Of a DNA stretch of 64,000 nucleotides, positions 34,946-43,896 are shown piece after piece. Numbering within the stretch: the first letter of the stretch is position 1; the number at the start of each line of letters is the position of its first letter. A model generated the notes under the pieces. It made no database searches, was not told the origin of the DNA, and saw only the letters and a program-made list of their open reading frames with translations. The DNA comes from Flavobacteriaceae bacterium UBA6268 (GTDB lineage Bacteria; Bacteroidota; Bacteroidia; Flavobacteriales; Flavobacteriaceae), in the NCBI GenBank assembly GCA_002440705.1, contig DJVA01000065.1, positions 1 to 64,000 of the forward strand, given 5' to 3'. A program made the translations under genes and the position numbers.

Positions 34946-37273
34946 TTAGTTGAACTTACAGCCCACCGCAGACACATTGCCGCTGTGTTTAATACCCGGA
35001 GTGTTGTTTGGTACCGGAAAAGGGTAATCTGGAAATCGCAATCCCTTGACGGCCACCTGTCCTCCCCCAGTAATTTCGATGGCGAATTTGCGAACACTGG
35101 TTGCAACACTGGCATCGTTTAGATTCACTCCTTGGGGAGGGGCCACAATTACTTTAGTGCCTGAAAAAATATACACATCCTGCATTCCCGGAGGTAATTG
35201 GCTTGCGGGAAAATGAGTAAGCTGTTTTCCGTTCACCACTAAAACAGGAGCTGGATTTTCGAGAGGATTTCCTCCGGGAGTGTAACTCCATTGCTGCGGA
35301 TGCAATGGATTGCTGGCAAAATAATAGCCGTTGACTTTATCTTGGATCCAAGTAAGCTCTGAGATATCTTCAGTTCCATAAAAAATGGCCCCGTGTTTAT
35401 TTTCAGCTTCTATAGTGAGCATTCCCATTCCTAATGTTGGCCATGTTACCTTGGAAGACTGTCGGTATTCGCCGTCTTTAACAATGATGCTTACTGGTTT
35501 GTTTCCCTGCAAGAATACCAAAGATGCATCCATGGCTTTCTGAAGCGTTGCAAAGGGTGCAGTTTTAGTTCCAGGGTTGGAATCATTTCCATCAATAGCC
35601 ACATACAAAGTTTTTTGTTTTGGCTTGCCATCGTTGTTTGCAACCGTTGGATGGTCAAAAATGGTATTGGCATCCAGCCAACTAAATTCAAGAGGGGTTT
35701 TTGGACTTCCTACCGCAAAAATGATTTGATAATTCTGAACTTTTGAGCCGGTTTTCAGGGTGGTAAACCGTGTTGTGGACAAAATTCCATTAAATAGGGG
35801 GGCTTTGAGGTCCATATCCACTTTGCCATCCATTTTGGACTGCGCTTCCTCCAATAGGCCGTTAATGTCCATTTCGAGGATTTCCTCGGGGATGTCGACT
35901 CCCAAATCCTGAAGCTGTTTTAACTGGTCGGGGCCCGCCATACTAAGTCCTTCCTCCATCGCCGCAGAATTTCCAACATTGATTATGGGCTGGCCCTCCG
36001 TGCGCAAGCTCATCAATCTCTGTGATAAGCCCGGACCGTAAATGGTACCTCCTACCGCACTTTTGGGCAAATCCATGTCTTCGAGTTCGTCGTCCATTTT
36101 GTCCAACGCATTGAACATGTCGTTGATTTGGTAAACCAAATAACTGGCATCAATGCCTTCTTTATAATAGCGCGAATCCTTTACCGGCAATTTGGATCGG
36201 CGTTGTATTTCCTGGGCAGCAGGGTTTCCTGAAGCAGCATATTTTTTATTGACCTCGGCCATTGCAGCCACCATCTGGTCTATCGTTGCGTTAATTTGGT
36301 CTTCAGCCATTCCGTTAGGACTAAAACCTGCCAGGTTTGCTGCAGATGCCAAAAATTCCAAACTTGCCTTTGTTGCAAAGTTTTTCATTTTGGTCGCCGC
36401 CCCAAACAATTGAGCCCCCTTTTCGGCAAAATCCATAATGTCCAGACTTTTCGAAAGGGCTTGTACTGCGGTCCCCGCATAACCAAAACCATCGCGAGTC
36501 GATTTCCAACTTCCTTTTCCATCCCCATCCCCTTCATCTTCTGTCCCTGCCTCAATCTGCTTGCGTTGATTTGGAGGTGGTGGGGGTTGGTTGGTTCCGT
36601 TGCCTCCAATACGAACGTGGGGCTTTGCCTGATATGCTGCCACATATTTTAGATATGGAAGCAGGTTTGCCCTCCAAAATTTCTGAACGTCCTTCAATTG
36701 CTTCATGGCTTCACTATCGTTAACGCTTCCTTGCTCCATCACCATAAATTGTCTAGGAGACACGTGATTGATGGTCGAAAAATCGACATCCATACTTCCT
36801 ATACCCGTTTCAGCCAAAACCATTTCATTATTCAAACAGTAGTTTTTACCCGGAACATACTTCTCCATTTTCCCGCGGATATGCAAGGAGGCTCGTTTTG
36901 TGGTAGGGTTTACATAAAATGCATTGAAGAGATTGTCGGGATCCATTTTCAATACCCATGCCGTAAGCTCGGCAGTGTAATCCGTATCGTTGGGACAATA
37001 ATCGATGTACTCCTCTTTTATCACCAATACCGTTGCCTCTCCCGATTCGAAAGCTACCCTAATGGGTTCTGGATACTGAGCCCCCATGCCCTTGATGCCG
37101 GCACCCAAAACACTGTTGGCCCTAACCAACTTGTACTCCTTAGCCAATTTATTGCCTTGCTGTTGCTGGTAAAGGCCTTCCATTCCTGAAGGCAAACCAT
37201 CTGGAACTTGAGCAACTGCAGTACTATGAACAAAAAAAATCAAAGAGGCCAACTGGAATAAAAATGATTTCAT
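34946..37273 (-). CDS. secreted protein of unknown function with C-terminal DUF1565 segment
   Basis: This is a 775-residue exported protein. It has a signal peptide (about 1-21), a soluble region of unknown type to about residue 545, an acidic low-complexity spot (EAGTEDEGDGDGKG), and then a DUF1565-like start of a right-handed beta-helix (YVAIDGNDSNPGTKTAPFAT). In most DUF1565 proteins a long beta-helix follows. Here the chain stops soon after, at GNVSAVGCKFN, just where helix coils would begin, and 5 bases from the convergent regulator gene. It may therefore be truncated at its 3' end. A full consensus promoter precedes it. I do not recognise the N-terminal 500 residues. Confidence 0.6.
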   Translation of the reverse strand: MKSFLFQLASLIFFVHSTAVAQVPDGLPSGMEGLYQQQQGNKLAKEYKLVRANSVLGAGIKGMGAQYPEPIRVAFESGEATVLVIKEEYIDYCPNDTDYTAELTAWVLKMDPDNLFNAFYVNPTTKRASLHIRGKMEKYVPGKNYCLNNEMVLAETGIGSMDVDFSTINHVSPRQFMVMEQGSVNDSEAMKQLKDVQKFWRANLLPYLKYVAAYQAKPHVRIGGNGTNQPPPPPNQRKQIEAGTEDEGDGDGKGSWKSTRDGFGYAGTAVQALSKSLDIMDFAEKGAQLFGAATKMKNFATKASLEFLASAANLAGFSPNGMAEDQINATIDQMVAAMAEVNKKYAASGNPAAQEIQRRSKLPVKDSRYYKEGIDASYLVYQINDMFNALDKMDDELEDMDLPKSAVGGTIYGPGLSQRLMSLRTEGQPIINVGNSAAMEEGLSMAGPDQLKQLQDLGVDIPEEILEMDINGLLEEAQSKMDGKVDMDLKAPLFNGILSTTRFTTLKTGSKVQNYQIIFAVGSPKTPLEFSWLDANTIFDHPTVANNDGKPKQKTLYVAIDGNDSNPGTKTAPFATLQKAMDASLVFLQGNKPVSIIVKDGEYRQSSKVTWPTLGMGMLTIEAENKHGAIFYGTEDISELTWIQDKVNGYYFASNPLHPQQWSYTPGGNPLENPAPVLVVNGKQLTHFPASQLPPGMQDVYIFSGTKVIVAPPQGVNLNDASVATSVRKFAIEITGGGQVAVKGLRFPDYPFPVPNNTPGIKHSGNVSAVGCKFN

Positions 37274-37308
37274 ATTCGAAAGGATTATACTTGATTTATA
37301 ACTGTTTC

Positions 37309-37339
37309 CAAAAATAACCCCCTCCTAATTACCTATCAA
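37309..37339 (-). promoter_or_regulatory. Bacteroidota-type promoter for the DUF1565 gene
   Basis: On the minus strand, TTG (plus-strand CAA 37337-37339), a 20-base spacer and TATTTTTG (plus-strand CAAAAATA 37309-37316) match the consensus. The ATG at 37273 lies 36 bases beyond the -7 element. Confidence 0.6.
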
Positions 37340-37438
37340 TTACCCAATTGGGTAGTTTCGAAGAATAGCTTCAGTGCTTCAAAAAAATGAATTCAAAAGC
37401 AGGAAAGGATTCTGTATCTTTAACCAAAATTCTGTGCA

Positions 37439-37939
37439 ATGGCAAAAATAACTTTGGGAGGAAATCCCGCCGAAACTTATGGCAGTCTGCCTAAAGTAGG
37501 AAGCAAGGCACCCGCTTTTACTTTAACCGGGGTTGATTTGAAGGACAAAACCTTGGAAGACTTCGGTGACCATAAAAAAATTCTCAATATTTTTCCTAGC
37601 GTGAACACTGGGGTATGTGCCACTTCCGTAAGAAAGTTCAATGAAAAGGCCGCGAAGTTGAAAAACGTGAAGGTTTTGTGCATTTCAAGAGACTTGCCCT
37701 TTGCACAACAACAATTTTGTGGGGCTGAAGGCCTCGAAAATGTGATTATGCTGAGCGATTTCAAAACCGGTGCTTTTGGGAAAGCGTATGAATTGGAAAT
37801 CACCCGAAGTGCCTTTCAGGGCTTGCACTCAAGAGTGATCATTGTGCTGGATGAAAACAATACGGTGCTTTATACGGAACAAGTTTCGGAGATTAGCAAC
37901 GAGCCCGATTACGAAAAAGCCCTAAAAGCACTGAAATAA
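37439..37939 (+). CDS. tpx: thiol peroxidase Tpx
   Basis: Tpx is a 166-residue thioredoxin-dependent peroxidase of the atypical 2-Cys peroxiredoxin type that reduces hydrogen and alkyl peroxides. The peroxidatic cysteine sits in PSVNTGVCATSVRKFN (near residue 60) and the resolving cysteine in QQQFCGAEG (near residue 95), both as in Tpx. The N-terminus (ITLGGNPAETYG) matches the family as well, so the start is secure. A partial -7 element (TATCTTTA, 37415-37422) precedes it. Its stop codon overlaps the dgkA start (TAATG), so the two are co-translated. Confidence 0.95.
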   Translation: MAKITLGGNPAETYGSLPKVGSKAPAFTLTGVDLKDKTLEDFGDHKKILNIFPSVNTGVCATSVRKFNEKAAKLKNVKVLCISRDLPFAQQQFCGAEGLENVIMLSDFKTGAFGKAYELEITRSAFQGLHSRVIIVLDENNTVLYTEQVSEISNEPDYEKALKALK

Positions 37940-38298
37940 TGTGGAATACTTTTGTAGGAAAGCGGATATTGGGGTTTAAATATGCTTTTCGCGGTGCCTG
38001 GATGCTTTTAAAAAACGAAGCCAGTATCCAAGTACAAGCCGCCATTGCAATTATCATGACTGGTGCTGGGTTTTACTTTCAAATTTCAACTATGGAGTGG
38101 ATTGCACAATGCTTGGCTATTGGTTTGGTATTGAGCATTGAAGGTTTGAACACGGCTGCAGAGGAAATCGCTAATTTTGTCCATCCCGATTACCACAACA
38201 AAATAGGTTATATCAAAGATGTTGCAGCAGGGGCCGTATTCTTTGCCGCTATTACAGCCATTGTTGTAGGTGGATTTATTTACATTCCAAAATTTTAG
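37939..38298 (+). CDS. dgkA: diacylglycerol/undecaprenol kinase DgkA family
   Basis: This is a 119-residue inner-membrane kinase with three membrane helices. The family signature is clear: LSIEGLNTAAEEIANF followed by YIKDVAAGAVFFAA, including the catalytic and metal-binding glutamates. Members phosphorylate diacylglycerol or undecaprenol, recycling lipids used in envelope synthesis; the preferred lipid is not visible from sequence. The start ATG shares one base with the tpx stop (TAATG). This gene commonly sits just upstream of ftsK in flavobacteria; here two further genes intervene. Confidence 0.9.
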   Translation: MWNTFVGKRILGFKYAFRGAWMLLKNEASIQVQAAIAIIMTGAGFYFQISTMEWIAQCLAIGLVLSIEGLNTAAEEIANFVHPDYHNKIGYIKDVAAGAVFFAAITAIVVGGFIYIPKF

Positions 38299-38311
38299 GA
38301 TGCATGCTGCA

Positions 38312-38331
38312 AATCACCCGTTTGGGTGATT
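38312..38331. repeat. perfect inverted repeat overlapping a -33 element
   Basis: AATCACCC-gttt-GGGTGATT is an 8-bp perfect stem with a 4-base loop, 13 bases after dgkA. No T-run follows, so it is a poor terminator. Its right arm contains the TT of the -33 TTG of the next promoter, so it could instead be an operator. Confidence 0.5.
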
Positions 38332-38360
38332 GCCAAACTAACTTATTGAACCTAAATTTG
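38330..38360 (+). promoter_or_regulatory. Bacteroidota-type promoter for the VWA gene
   Basis: TTG (38330-38332), a 20-base spacer and TAAATTTG (38353-38360) match the consensus exactly. It lies about 50 bases before the chosen ATG at 38410. Confidence 0.65.
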
Positions 38361-38409
38361 TTGCGCAAACAACGAGTTCAATATGTTTTTCGTTCTAAAA
38401 CCAACTACC

Positions 38410-39810
38410 ATGAAATACCTCGCATTACTACTGTTTTTAATTTCTAGCTTACACACTTACTCCCAAACTTCTGAAAACGCTAATGGTGAAGCTCCAATTA
38501 TTTTTATCTATGATGCCAGTGGTTCTATGTGGGGTGCTATGGACGGTAAGACCAAAATGGAAATTGCCAAGGAGGTCCTTAATAGTTCCGTCGATCGCTT
38601 AGGGAAGGATCAAAAAGTAGGCCTGGTAGCATACGGGCACCGTAAAAAAGGAGATTGTAAGGATGTTGAATTCTTGGTCCCTTCTTCCAATACTTCCAAA
38701 ACCACCATTTCCAGGGCCCTTTCTGGCATCAAACCAATTGGGATGACCCCATTGGCCTATTCCGCAACTTTGGTGATCGATCAGCTTCGCAATAGCAAAG
38801 AAAAAGCAACCATCATTTTGGTTACGGACGGAATCGAATCCTGCAATGGCAATATTTGTGATGTGGTAAAAGCAGCTCAGGCCGAAGGAATCGATTTCAA
38901 ACTGCACATTGTGGGATTTGGATTGAAGGAAGGTGAAAAAGACCAGTTGATGTGCGCTGCCAAAGCGGGGAATGGAAACTATTATGATGCCGCGAATGCG
39001 GAAGGTCTTTCAGAAGTTTTAGATGAAGCTGTAGAACAAAAAGTGGATTCGCCTGAAGGAAATGTAAAAATATTTGCCGTCAAAAACGGAAAACCCATTG
39101 ATGCATACATTTCAGCCTACGATGTTATTGCCAAACGGAAACCCATCAATGGAAGGACCTACAAGGACACCGTTTCTGTCTATTTACCACCCAGCACCTA
39201 CACTATTGAAGTAAAACCCTTGGAAGGTAGTGATGTTACCGCACTTACCATTGAAGGGGTCCAAAGCTTTGATGATAAAGTGGTTTTCAAGGAAATCTCG
39301 TTCGACGGTGGAAAAGTAGGCATAAAAACCACGAATAATGGAGCCGATTGGGACTGTATGGTAAAAATAGTGGATGCCAATGGGAAGACCGCCGCCGCCC
39401 TGCGTTCCTACAATGCCCCAAAGGAAGCCGAGGTAAATCCGGGAACCTACAAAGTAACGATTCAGGCCTTGGCCATGGAGGGCATGCAAACCTATGCGGA
39501 AATTGAAAACGTCGTCGTAAAACCTGGACAAACGACGCCCGTTTCGTATGAATTTGACTCAGGTAATTTCAATATTTTTACCAAAGTGGGCTCCGAAAAC
39601 ATTGACACGGTGGTCACCATTTATGAAAAAACTAGTGGCACCTCTGTAGGAGGCGGCCGAACCTATTCCAAAGGCGCCAGTTTTCTTTTGAATCCCGGGA
39701 CCTATAGCGTAAAAGTGGCTCCCTTGGGAAATTACAAAGACCGCGCGACACAAAAATTTGAATTTGAATTGAAAAAAGGGGAAACCGTCGATAAATCCGT
39801 AAATTTTTAA
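38410..39810 (+). CDS. secreted von Willebrand factor A domain protein
   Basis: This exported protein has 466 residues from the start chosen here. The frame extends upstream to 38383, but MKYLALLLFLISSLHTYSQ at 38410 is a clean signal peptide. The VWA domain (about residues 30-205) has the metal-ion-dependent adhesion motif DASGSM and the distal aspartate in LVTDGIES. Three beta-sandwich-like repeats follow, each marked by a P-x-TY-x-x-x-V-x-PL or similar phrase (PSTYTIEVKPL, PGTYKVTIQAL, PGTYSVKVAPL). They are probably surface or periplasmic binding domains. It has its own promoter and is followed after 3 bases by a membrane protein gene that is likely a partner. Ligand unknown. Confidence 0.8.
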   Translation: MKYLALLLFLISSLHTYSQTSENANGEAPIIFIYDASGSMWGAMDGKTKMEIAKEVLNSSVDRLGKDQKVGLVAYGHRKKGDCKDVEFLVPSSNTSKTTISRALSGIKPIGMTPLAYSATLVIDQLRNSKEKATIILVTDGIESCNGNICDVVKAAQAEGIDFKLHIVGFGLKEGEKDQLMCAAKAGNGNYYDAANAEGLSEVLDEAVEQKVDSPEGNVKIFAVKNGKPIDAYISAYDVIAKRKPINGRTYKDTVSVYLPPSTYTIEVKPLEGSDVTALTIEGVQSFDDKVVFKEISFDGGKVGIKTTNNGADWDCMVKIVDANGKTAAALRSYNAPKEAEVNPGTYKVTIQALAMEGMQTYAEIENVVVKPGQTTPVSYEFDSGNFNIFTKVGSENIDTVVTIYEKTSGTSVGGGRTYSKGASFLLNPGTYSVKVAPLGNYKDRATQKFEFELKKGETVDKSVNF

Positions 39811-39813
39811 GCC

Positions 39814-40779
39814 ATGAAAAAGTTTATTGCGCTCTCTAGCTTAGGCTTTTATCTGCTTGCGTTTATCTTTTGTTTTGTAGTAGGTGCTTATGTTGCTGGA
39901 AAAATGGGTGCTGGTGAAAACCAAGGTCTTGCTGGAGGTGCCATCGTATTGGGATGGGGTGTGTTGGTGGGATTGGGCGGAATTGTACTGGCCATTATCC
40001 TGGTTCAATTTTTAAGCCCAAAGGTTGTTATTAAAATTAACTGGGTTTTATTGATTGTAGCCGTAGTCTTTTTGATTTTTCTTTACGCCAAAGCGCGTAT
40101 TTCAACAGAAAAAAACAAAGAAGCCCCCCAACCTTCCCTGAAAACAACATCGCCCACCGCCATGCTTGTAAAACCGAACCTTCAAAAATCTAGTGCCCCC
40201 GAAAATTCCCTTGAGTCGAGTCCCAAGGGAATTGGTATTTTCAAGCCTGCCATAATGGAACACGGTACACTTTATTTCTATGGCCCCGTCAATTGGCAAA
40301 AAAGTAGCTCGGAACACCATCCAACCGACAGTATTGTATTTGCCATGGATGCCTATAACAACCCAACAACGACTTATGTGCCCCCATGGTTGTACCCCGA
40401 ACACCTGAAATTGGATTATGGTGTACTCATTTTTAAGGTATTGGGCGTAGGTGATGATTTCCTTAAAGTCGAAGTCAATAAATTGACCCAGCAAACTTCC
40501 TATGTCAACAAAGCCCAAGGTTCCTACCTGTCTTTCCCTGAATTTTTAACTTCCGTAAACAGTGTTGAATTTATAAATTCGAATTCTAAAGTATACCTCA
40601 AGCCCTTTGATGCTTCCAGTACCATCAACACCTCCTTCAGTTTTATGGATCCACTGCTAATTGAAGAGGATTGGATGTATGTGGCCTTACTCAACGAATC
40701 CTACGAAACTTTGGGAAAAGGCTGGATTCAATGGAAAAAGGATGGAAAACTGATGATAAGCTACTCACTCTTCAGTTGA
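39814..40779 (+). CDS. membrane protein of unknown function, partner of the VWA gene
   Basis: This is a 321-residue protein that I do not recognise. Three membrane helices are visible in the first 95 residues (around 5-28, 40-65 and 74-92). A proline- and serine-rich linker and a soluble domain of about 200 residues follow (EHGTLYFYGPVNWQK, LYPEHLKLDYGVLIFKVL). No enzyme motif is evident. It begins 3 bases after the VWA gene stop, so the two are almost certainly one operon and may work together at the envelope. About 90 bases separate it from ftsK. Confidence 0.6.
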   Translation: MKKFIALSSLGFYLLAFIFCFVVGAYVAGKMGAGENQGLAGGAIVLGWGVLVGLGGIVLAIILVQFLSPKVVIKINWVLLIVAVVFLIFLYAKARISTEKNKEAPQPSLKTTSPTAMLVKPNLQKSSAPENSLESSPKGIGIFKPAIMEHGTLYFYGPVNWQKSSSEHHPTDSIVFAMDAYNNPTTTYVPPWLYPEHLKLDYGVLIFKVLGVGDDFLKVEVNKLTQQTSYVNKAQGSYLSFPEFLTSVNSVEFINSNSKVYLKPFDASSTINTSFSFMDPLLIEEDWMYVALLNESYETLGKGWIQWKKDGKLMISYSLFS

Positions 40780-40844
40780 AGGCCATTCAAAATTGCCCTA
40801 AAACGATAAACCCATCAAAAATTTTTATGTAGCTTGTATCGTTG

Positions 40845-40852
40845 TATATTTG
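40845..40852 (+). promoter_or_regulatory. candidate -7 element for ftsK
   Basis: TATATTTG matches TAnnTTTG and lies 20 bases before the ftsK ATG. The expected -33 site (around 40822) reads TTT rather than TTG, so the upstream half is imperfect. Confidence 0.45.
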
Positions 40853-40872
40853 TGCAGCAACAACCTACTTAA

Positions 40873-43245
40873 ATGGCCAAAAAGCAAAAGAAAACCTCTT
40901 CCAAAACTTCAAAGCGCAGTCTTTCCGTTAAGCTAAGCAAGCAACAGAAAATCATCTTGGGAAGCTTTCTTTTCATTTTGGGGTTGATGTTTCTCTTTTC
41001 GTTTGTTTCCTATTTCTTTACGTGGCAAGCAGATGAAAGCACTATTGGAATAGCAGAAAGGGATATGGCGTCGCAAAATTGGTTGAGCAAGTTTGGAAGC
41101 CACCTGGGCCACTTCTTTGTGTACCGCGGCTTTGGGATTGCAGCGCTTATTTTTGCTGTCTTAGTAACCCTTACAGGCATTTATTTCTTTTTTGATTATG
41201 CCAAAAAAAATCTCTTGAAATTTTGGTTTTGGGGCATTCTGGTCATGGTATGGTTAGCCGTTTTCTTTGGCTTCTTCACCCACGGCGAATCCTTATGGAG
41301 TGGCGTGGTTGGGTATGAACTTAACGATCTTTTGCAAGATTACATAGGACTCATCGGGACCATATTACTCCTTACATTTTTGGCCATTGTTTACTTGGTA
41401 GTCCGACTAAAAATGACTCCGGAAAAGGTGGCTACGGTATTTCAATCGACTAAAAAACAGGTGACCTCCGAGTTTATGTTGGATGAAAAACCAACTATTG
41501 ATTCAGAAGAAATTACCCCCGAAAATGAGGAAAAACCTTCCGAAGTAACCTTTTCGGATGTGGACATAGAGGATGAAGCCATAGAAGAGCCCCATATCAA
41601 AACGGTTGAAAATCCTTCCGAAGCAATCGAAACCAGACAAAGCGATGACGTCGCTATGGAAATTGAAAAGGTGAAGGAAGAAGTGCCCCTCTCAGAAAAC
41701 CTGAGTGAGAAACTGGTTCAGGATTTTGGTGAATTTGATCCTACCCTTGAGTTGCGTAATTTTAAACTGCCTCCCATCGATTTGTTGAAAGACTATACTG
41801 GCAGTCAGGGTATTACCATCAATCAGGAGGAGTTGGAAGAATATAAGAACCGCATCGTCGACACCCTAAAAAATTACAACATCGGTATTGCCAACATCAA
41901 AGCCACGGTGGGCCCCACCGTAACGCTCTATGAAATCGTTCCAGATGCCGGAATCCGAATTTCAAAAATCAAAAACCTAGAGGATGACATCGCCCTGTCC
42001 CTTTCGGCATTAGGTATCAGGATCATTGCGCCTATTCCCGGGCGGGGCACTATAGGCATCGAAGTTCCCAATAAAAAGCCCAAAGTGGTTTCCATGCGTT
42101 CGGTCATTGCTTCACCAAAATTCCAAAATGCGGAAATGGAATTGCCCATGGCTTTGGGGAAAACCATTAGCAATGAGACTTTTGTGGTCGATCTGGCCAA
42201 AATGCCCCACCTATTGATGGCCGGTGCCACCGGCCAGGGAAAATCGGTTGGACTTAATGCCATACTCACTTCGCTCCTCTACAAAAAACACCCGGCAGAA
42301 GTGAAATTTGTTTTGGTCGACCCCAAAAAGGTAGAACTCACACTTTTCAACAAAATTGAAAGGCATTACTTGGCTAAACTCCCCGATACCGAAGAAGCCA
42401 TCATTACAGACACTACCAAGGTAATCAACACCCTGAATTCCCTTTGTATTGAAATGGATACGCGCTATGACCTGCTGAAGGAAGCCATGGTGCGGAACAT
42501 CAAAGAGTACAATGAAAAGTTCAAGGCCAGGAAATTAAACCCCCACGACGGACACCGTTACCTGCCTTATATTGTTTTGGTCATTGATGAATTTGCCGAC
42601 TTAATCATGACCGCGGGCAAAGAAGTGGAAACACCCATTGCACGTTTGGCACAGTTGGCCCGTGCTATAGGAATCCATTTGATCATTGCCACCCAAAGGC
42701 CTTCCGTAAATGTAATCACAGGAATCATTAAAGCCAATTTTCCCGCACGAATCGCCTTTAGGGTTACCAGTAAAATTGATTCCCGAACCATTTTGGACAG
42801 CGCAGGCGCTGACCAACTTATTGGTCGTGGAGACATGCTATTTACTCAAGGAAATGACCTAACCCGTTTGCAATGTGCTTTTGTCGATACCCCAGAAGTG
42901 GCAGATATTACGGAATACATTGGGTCCCAAAAAGCGTATCCAGATGCGCATCTCCTGCCAGAATATGTAAGTGAGGAAGGTGGCACAAATCTTGATATAG
43001 ACATCGAGGAACGTGATAACCTCTTTCGTGAAGCAGCAGAAGTCTTGGTATTGGCACAACAAGGTTCTGCTTCATTGCTTCAGCGAAAGCTTAAATTGGG
43101 TTACAATCGAGCCGGACGCCTCATCGATCAATTGGAAGCTGCCGGTATTGTTGGACCATTTGAGGGCAGTAAAGCGAGGCAAGTATTGATTCCGACAATT
43201 GAGGCACTCAACCAACTCTTAGACAACGAAAACAACGATCTGTAA
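40873..43245 (+). CDS. ftsK: DNA translocase FtsK/SpoIIIE
   Basis: FtsK pumps DNA through the division septum and helps resolve chromosome dimers. The 790 residues comprise an N-terminal membrane part with four helices (about 25-180), an acidic linker (about 200-290) and the RecA-like motor. The motor has Walker A GATGQGKS (near residue 455), Walker B VLVIDEFADL and the motif IIATQRPSVNVITG. A C-terminal gamma winged-helix domain (LLQRKLKLGYNRAGRLID) reads polar DNA motifs. It is followed after 2 bases by lolA, and then lptF/G, an envelope-biogenesis operon. Confidence 0.95.
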   Translation: MAKKQKKTSSKTSKRSLSVKLSKQQKIILGSFLFILGLMFLFSFVSYFFTWQADESTIGIAERDMASQNWLSKFGSHLGHFFVYRGFGIAALIFAVLVTLTGIYFFFDYAKKNLLKFWFWGILVMVWLAVFFGFFTHGESLWSGVVGYELNDLLQDYIGLIGTILLLTFLAIVYLVVRLKMTPEKVATVFQSTKKQVTSEFMLDEKPTIDSEEITPENEEKPSEVTFSDVDIEDEAIEEPHIKTVENPSEAIETRQSDDVAMEIEKVKEEVPLSENLSEKLVQDFGEFDPTLELRNFKLPPIDLLKDYTGSQGITINQEELEEYKNRIVDTLKNYNIGIANIKATVGPTVTLYEIVPDAGIRISKIKNLEDDIALSLSALGIRIIAPIPGRGTIGIEVPNKKPKVVSMRSVIASPKFQNAEMELPMALGKTISNETFVVDLAKMPHLLMAGATGQGKSVGLNAILTSLLYKKHPAEVKFVLVDPKKVELTLFNKIERHYLAKLPDTEEAIITDTTKVINTLNSLCIEMDTRYDLLKEAMVRNIKEYNEKFKARKLNPHDGHRYLPYIVLVIDEFADLIMTAGKEVETPIARLAQLARAIGIHLIIATQRPSVNVITGIIKANFPARIAFRVTSKIDSRTILDSAGADQLIGRGDMLFTQGNDLTRLQCAFVDTPEVADITEYIGSQKAYPDAHLLPEYVSEEGGTNLDIDIEERDNLFREAAEVLVLAQQGSASLLQRKLKLGYNRAGRLIDQLEAAGIVGPFEGSKARQVLIPTIEALNQLLDNENNDL

Positions 43246-43247
43246 CG

Positions 43248-43889
43248 ATGAAAAAAGCAGTTTTACTATTTGCAACAGTATTTTACTTAGGATTTGCCCA
43301 TGCGCAAGAAGCAAAAAAATTATTGGATGAAGTTTCTTCTAAAGTAAAAAGCTACGATAATATCTACATTGATTTTAAGTGGAATTTGACCAACGAAAAA
43401 GAAAAAGTAAACCAAGAAACACGTGGGGATGTAACAATAGCAGGCAATAAGTACGTATTGAATATGCTGGGTTCCACTAGAATGTTTGATGGGCAAAAGC
43501 TTTATACCATAGTACCTGAAGACGAAGAAGTTACCATTTCCAAACACAATCCCAGTGATGAGAAGGAAATTACCCCGTCAAAACTTCTTACCTTTTACGA
43601 AAAAGGATACACCTACAAAATGGACATTGTCCAAAACGTGAAAGGGCGCAAGATCCAGTATGTTAAGCTAACCCCGATCGATTCCAAGGCAGAAATCAAA
43701 AACATTCTTTTGGGGATTGATGCCCAAACCAAACACATTTACCGTTTGATCCAGACGGATGACAATGGAACCAAATACACGCTTACCGTAAATTCATTCA
43801 AGACCAACGAACCCCTCTCCAAAACCCTGTTCACTTTCGATCAGGCAAAATACGAACGCGAAGGATACTACATCAATCAGTTGAATTGA
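43248..43889 (+). CDS. lolA: outer-membrane lipoprotein carrier LolA-like protein
   Basis: This 213-residue periplasmic protein has a signal peptide ending at AHAQ near residue 20. It has the LolA/LolB half-barrel pattern: an N-terminal helix (AKKLLDEVSSKVKSY), then strands such as YIDFKWNL and TRGDVTIAGNKYVLNML. LolA carries lipoproteins released by LolCDE across the periplasm to the outer membrane. In Bacteroidota this gene regularly follows ftsK, as here with a 2-base gap. Sequence identity to proteobacterial LolA is expected to be low, so the call leans on fold pattern and position. Confidence 0.82.
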   Translation: MKKAVLLFATVFYLGFAHAQEAKKLLDEVSSKVKSYDNIYIDFKWNLTNEKEKVNQETRGDVTIAGNKYVLNMLGSTRMFDGQKLYTIVPEDEEVTISKHNPSDEKEITPSKLLTFYEKGYTYKMDIVQNVKGRKIQYVKLTPIDSKAEIKNILLGIDAQTKHIYRLIQTDDNGTKYTLTVNSFKTNEPLSKTLFTFDQAKYEREGYYINQLN

Positions 43890-43896
43890 TGCTGTT

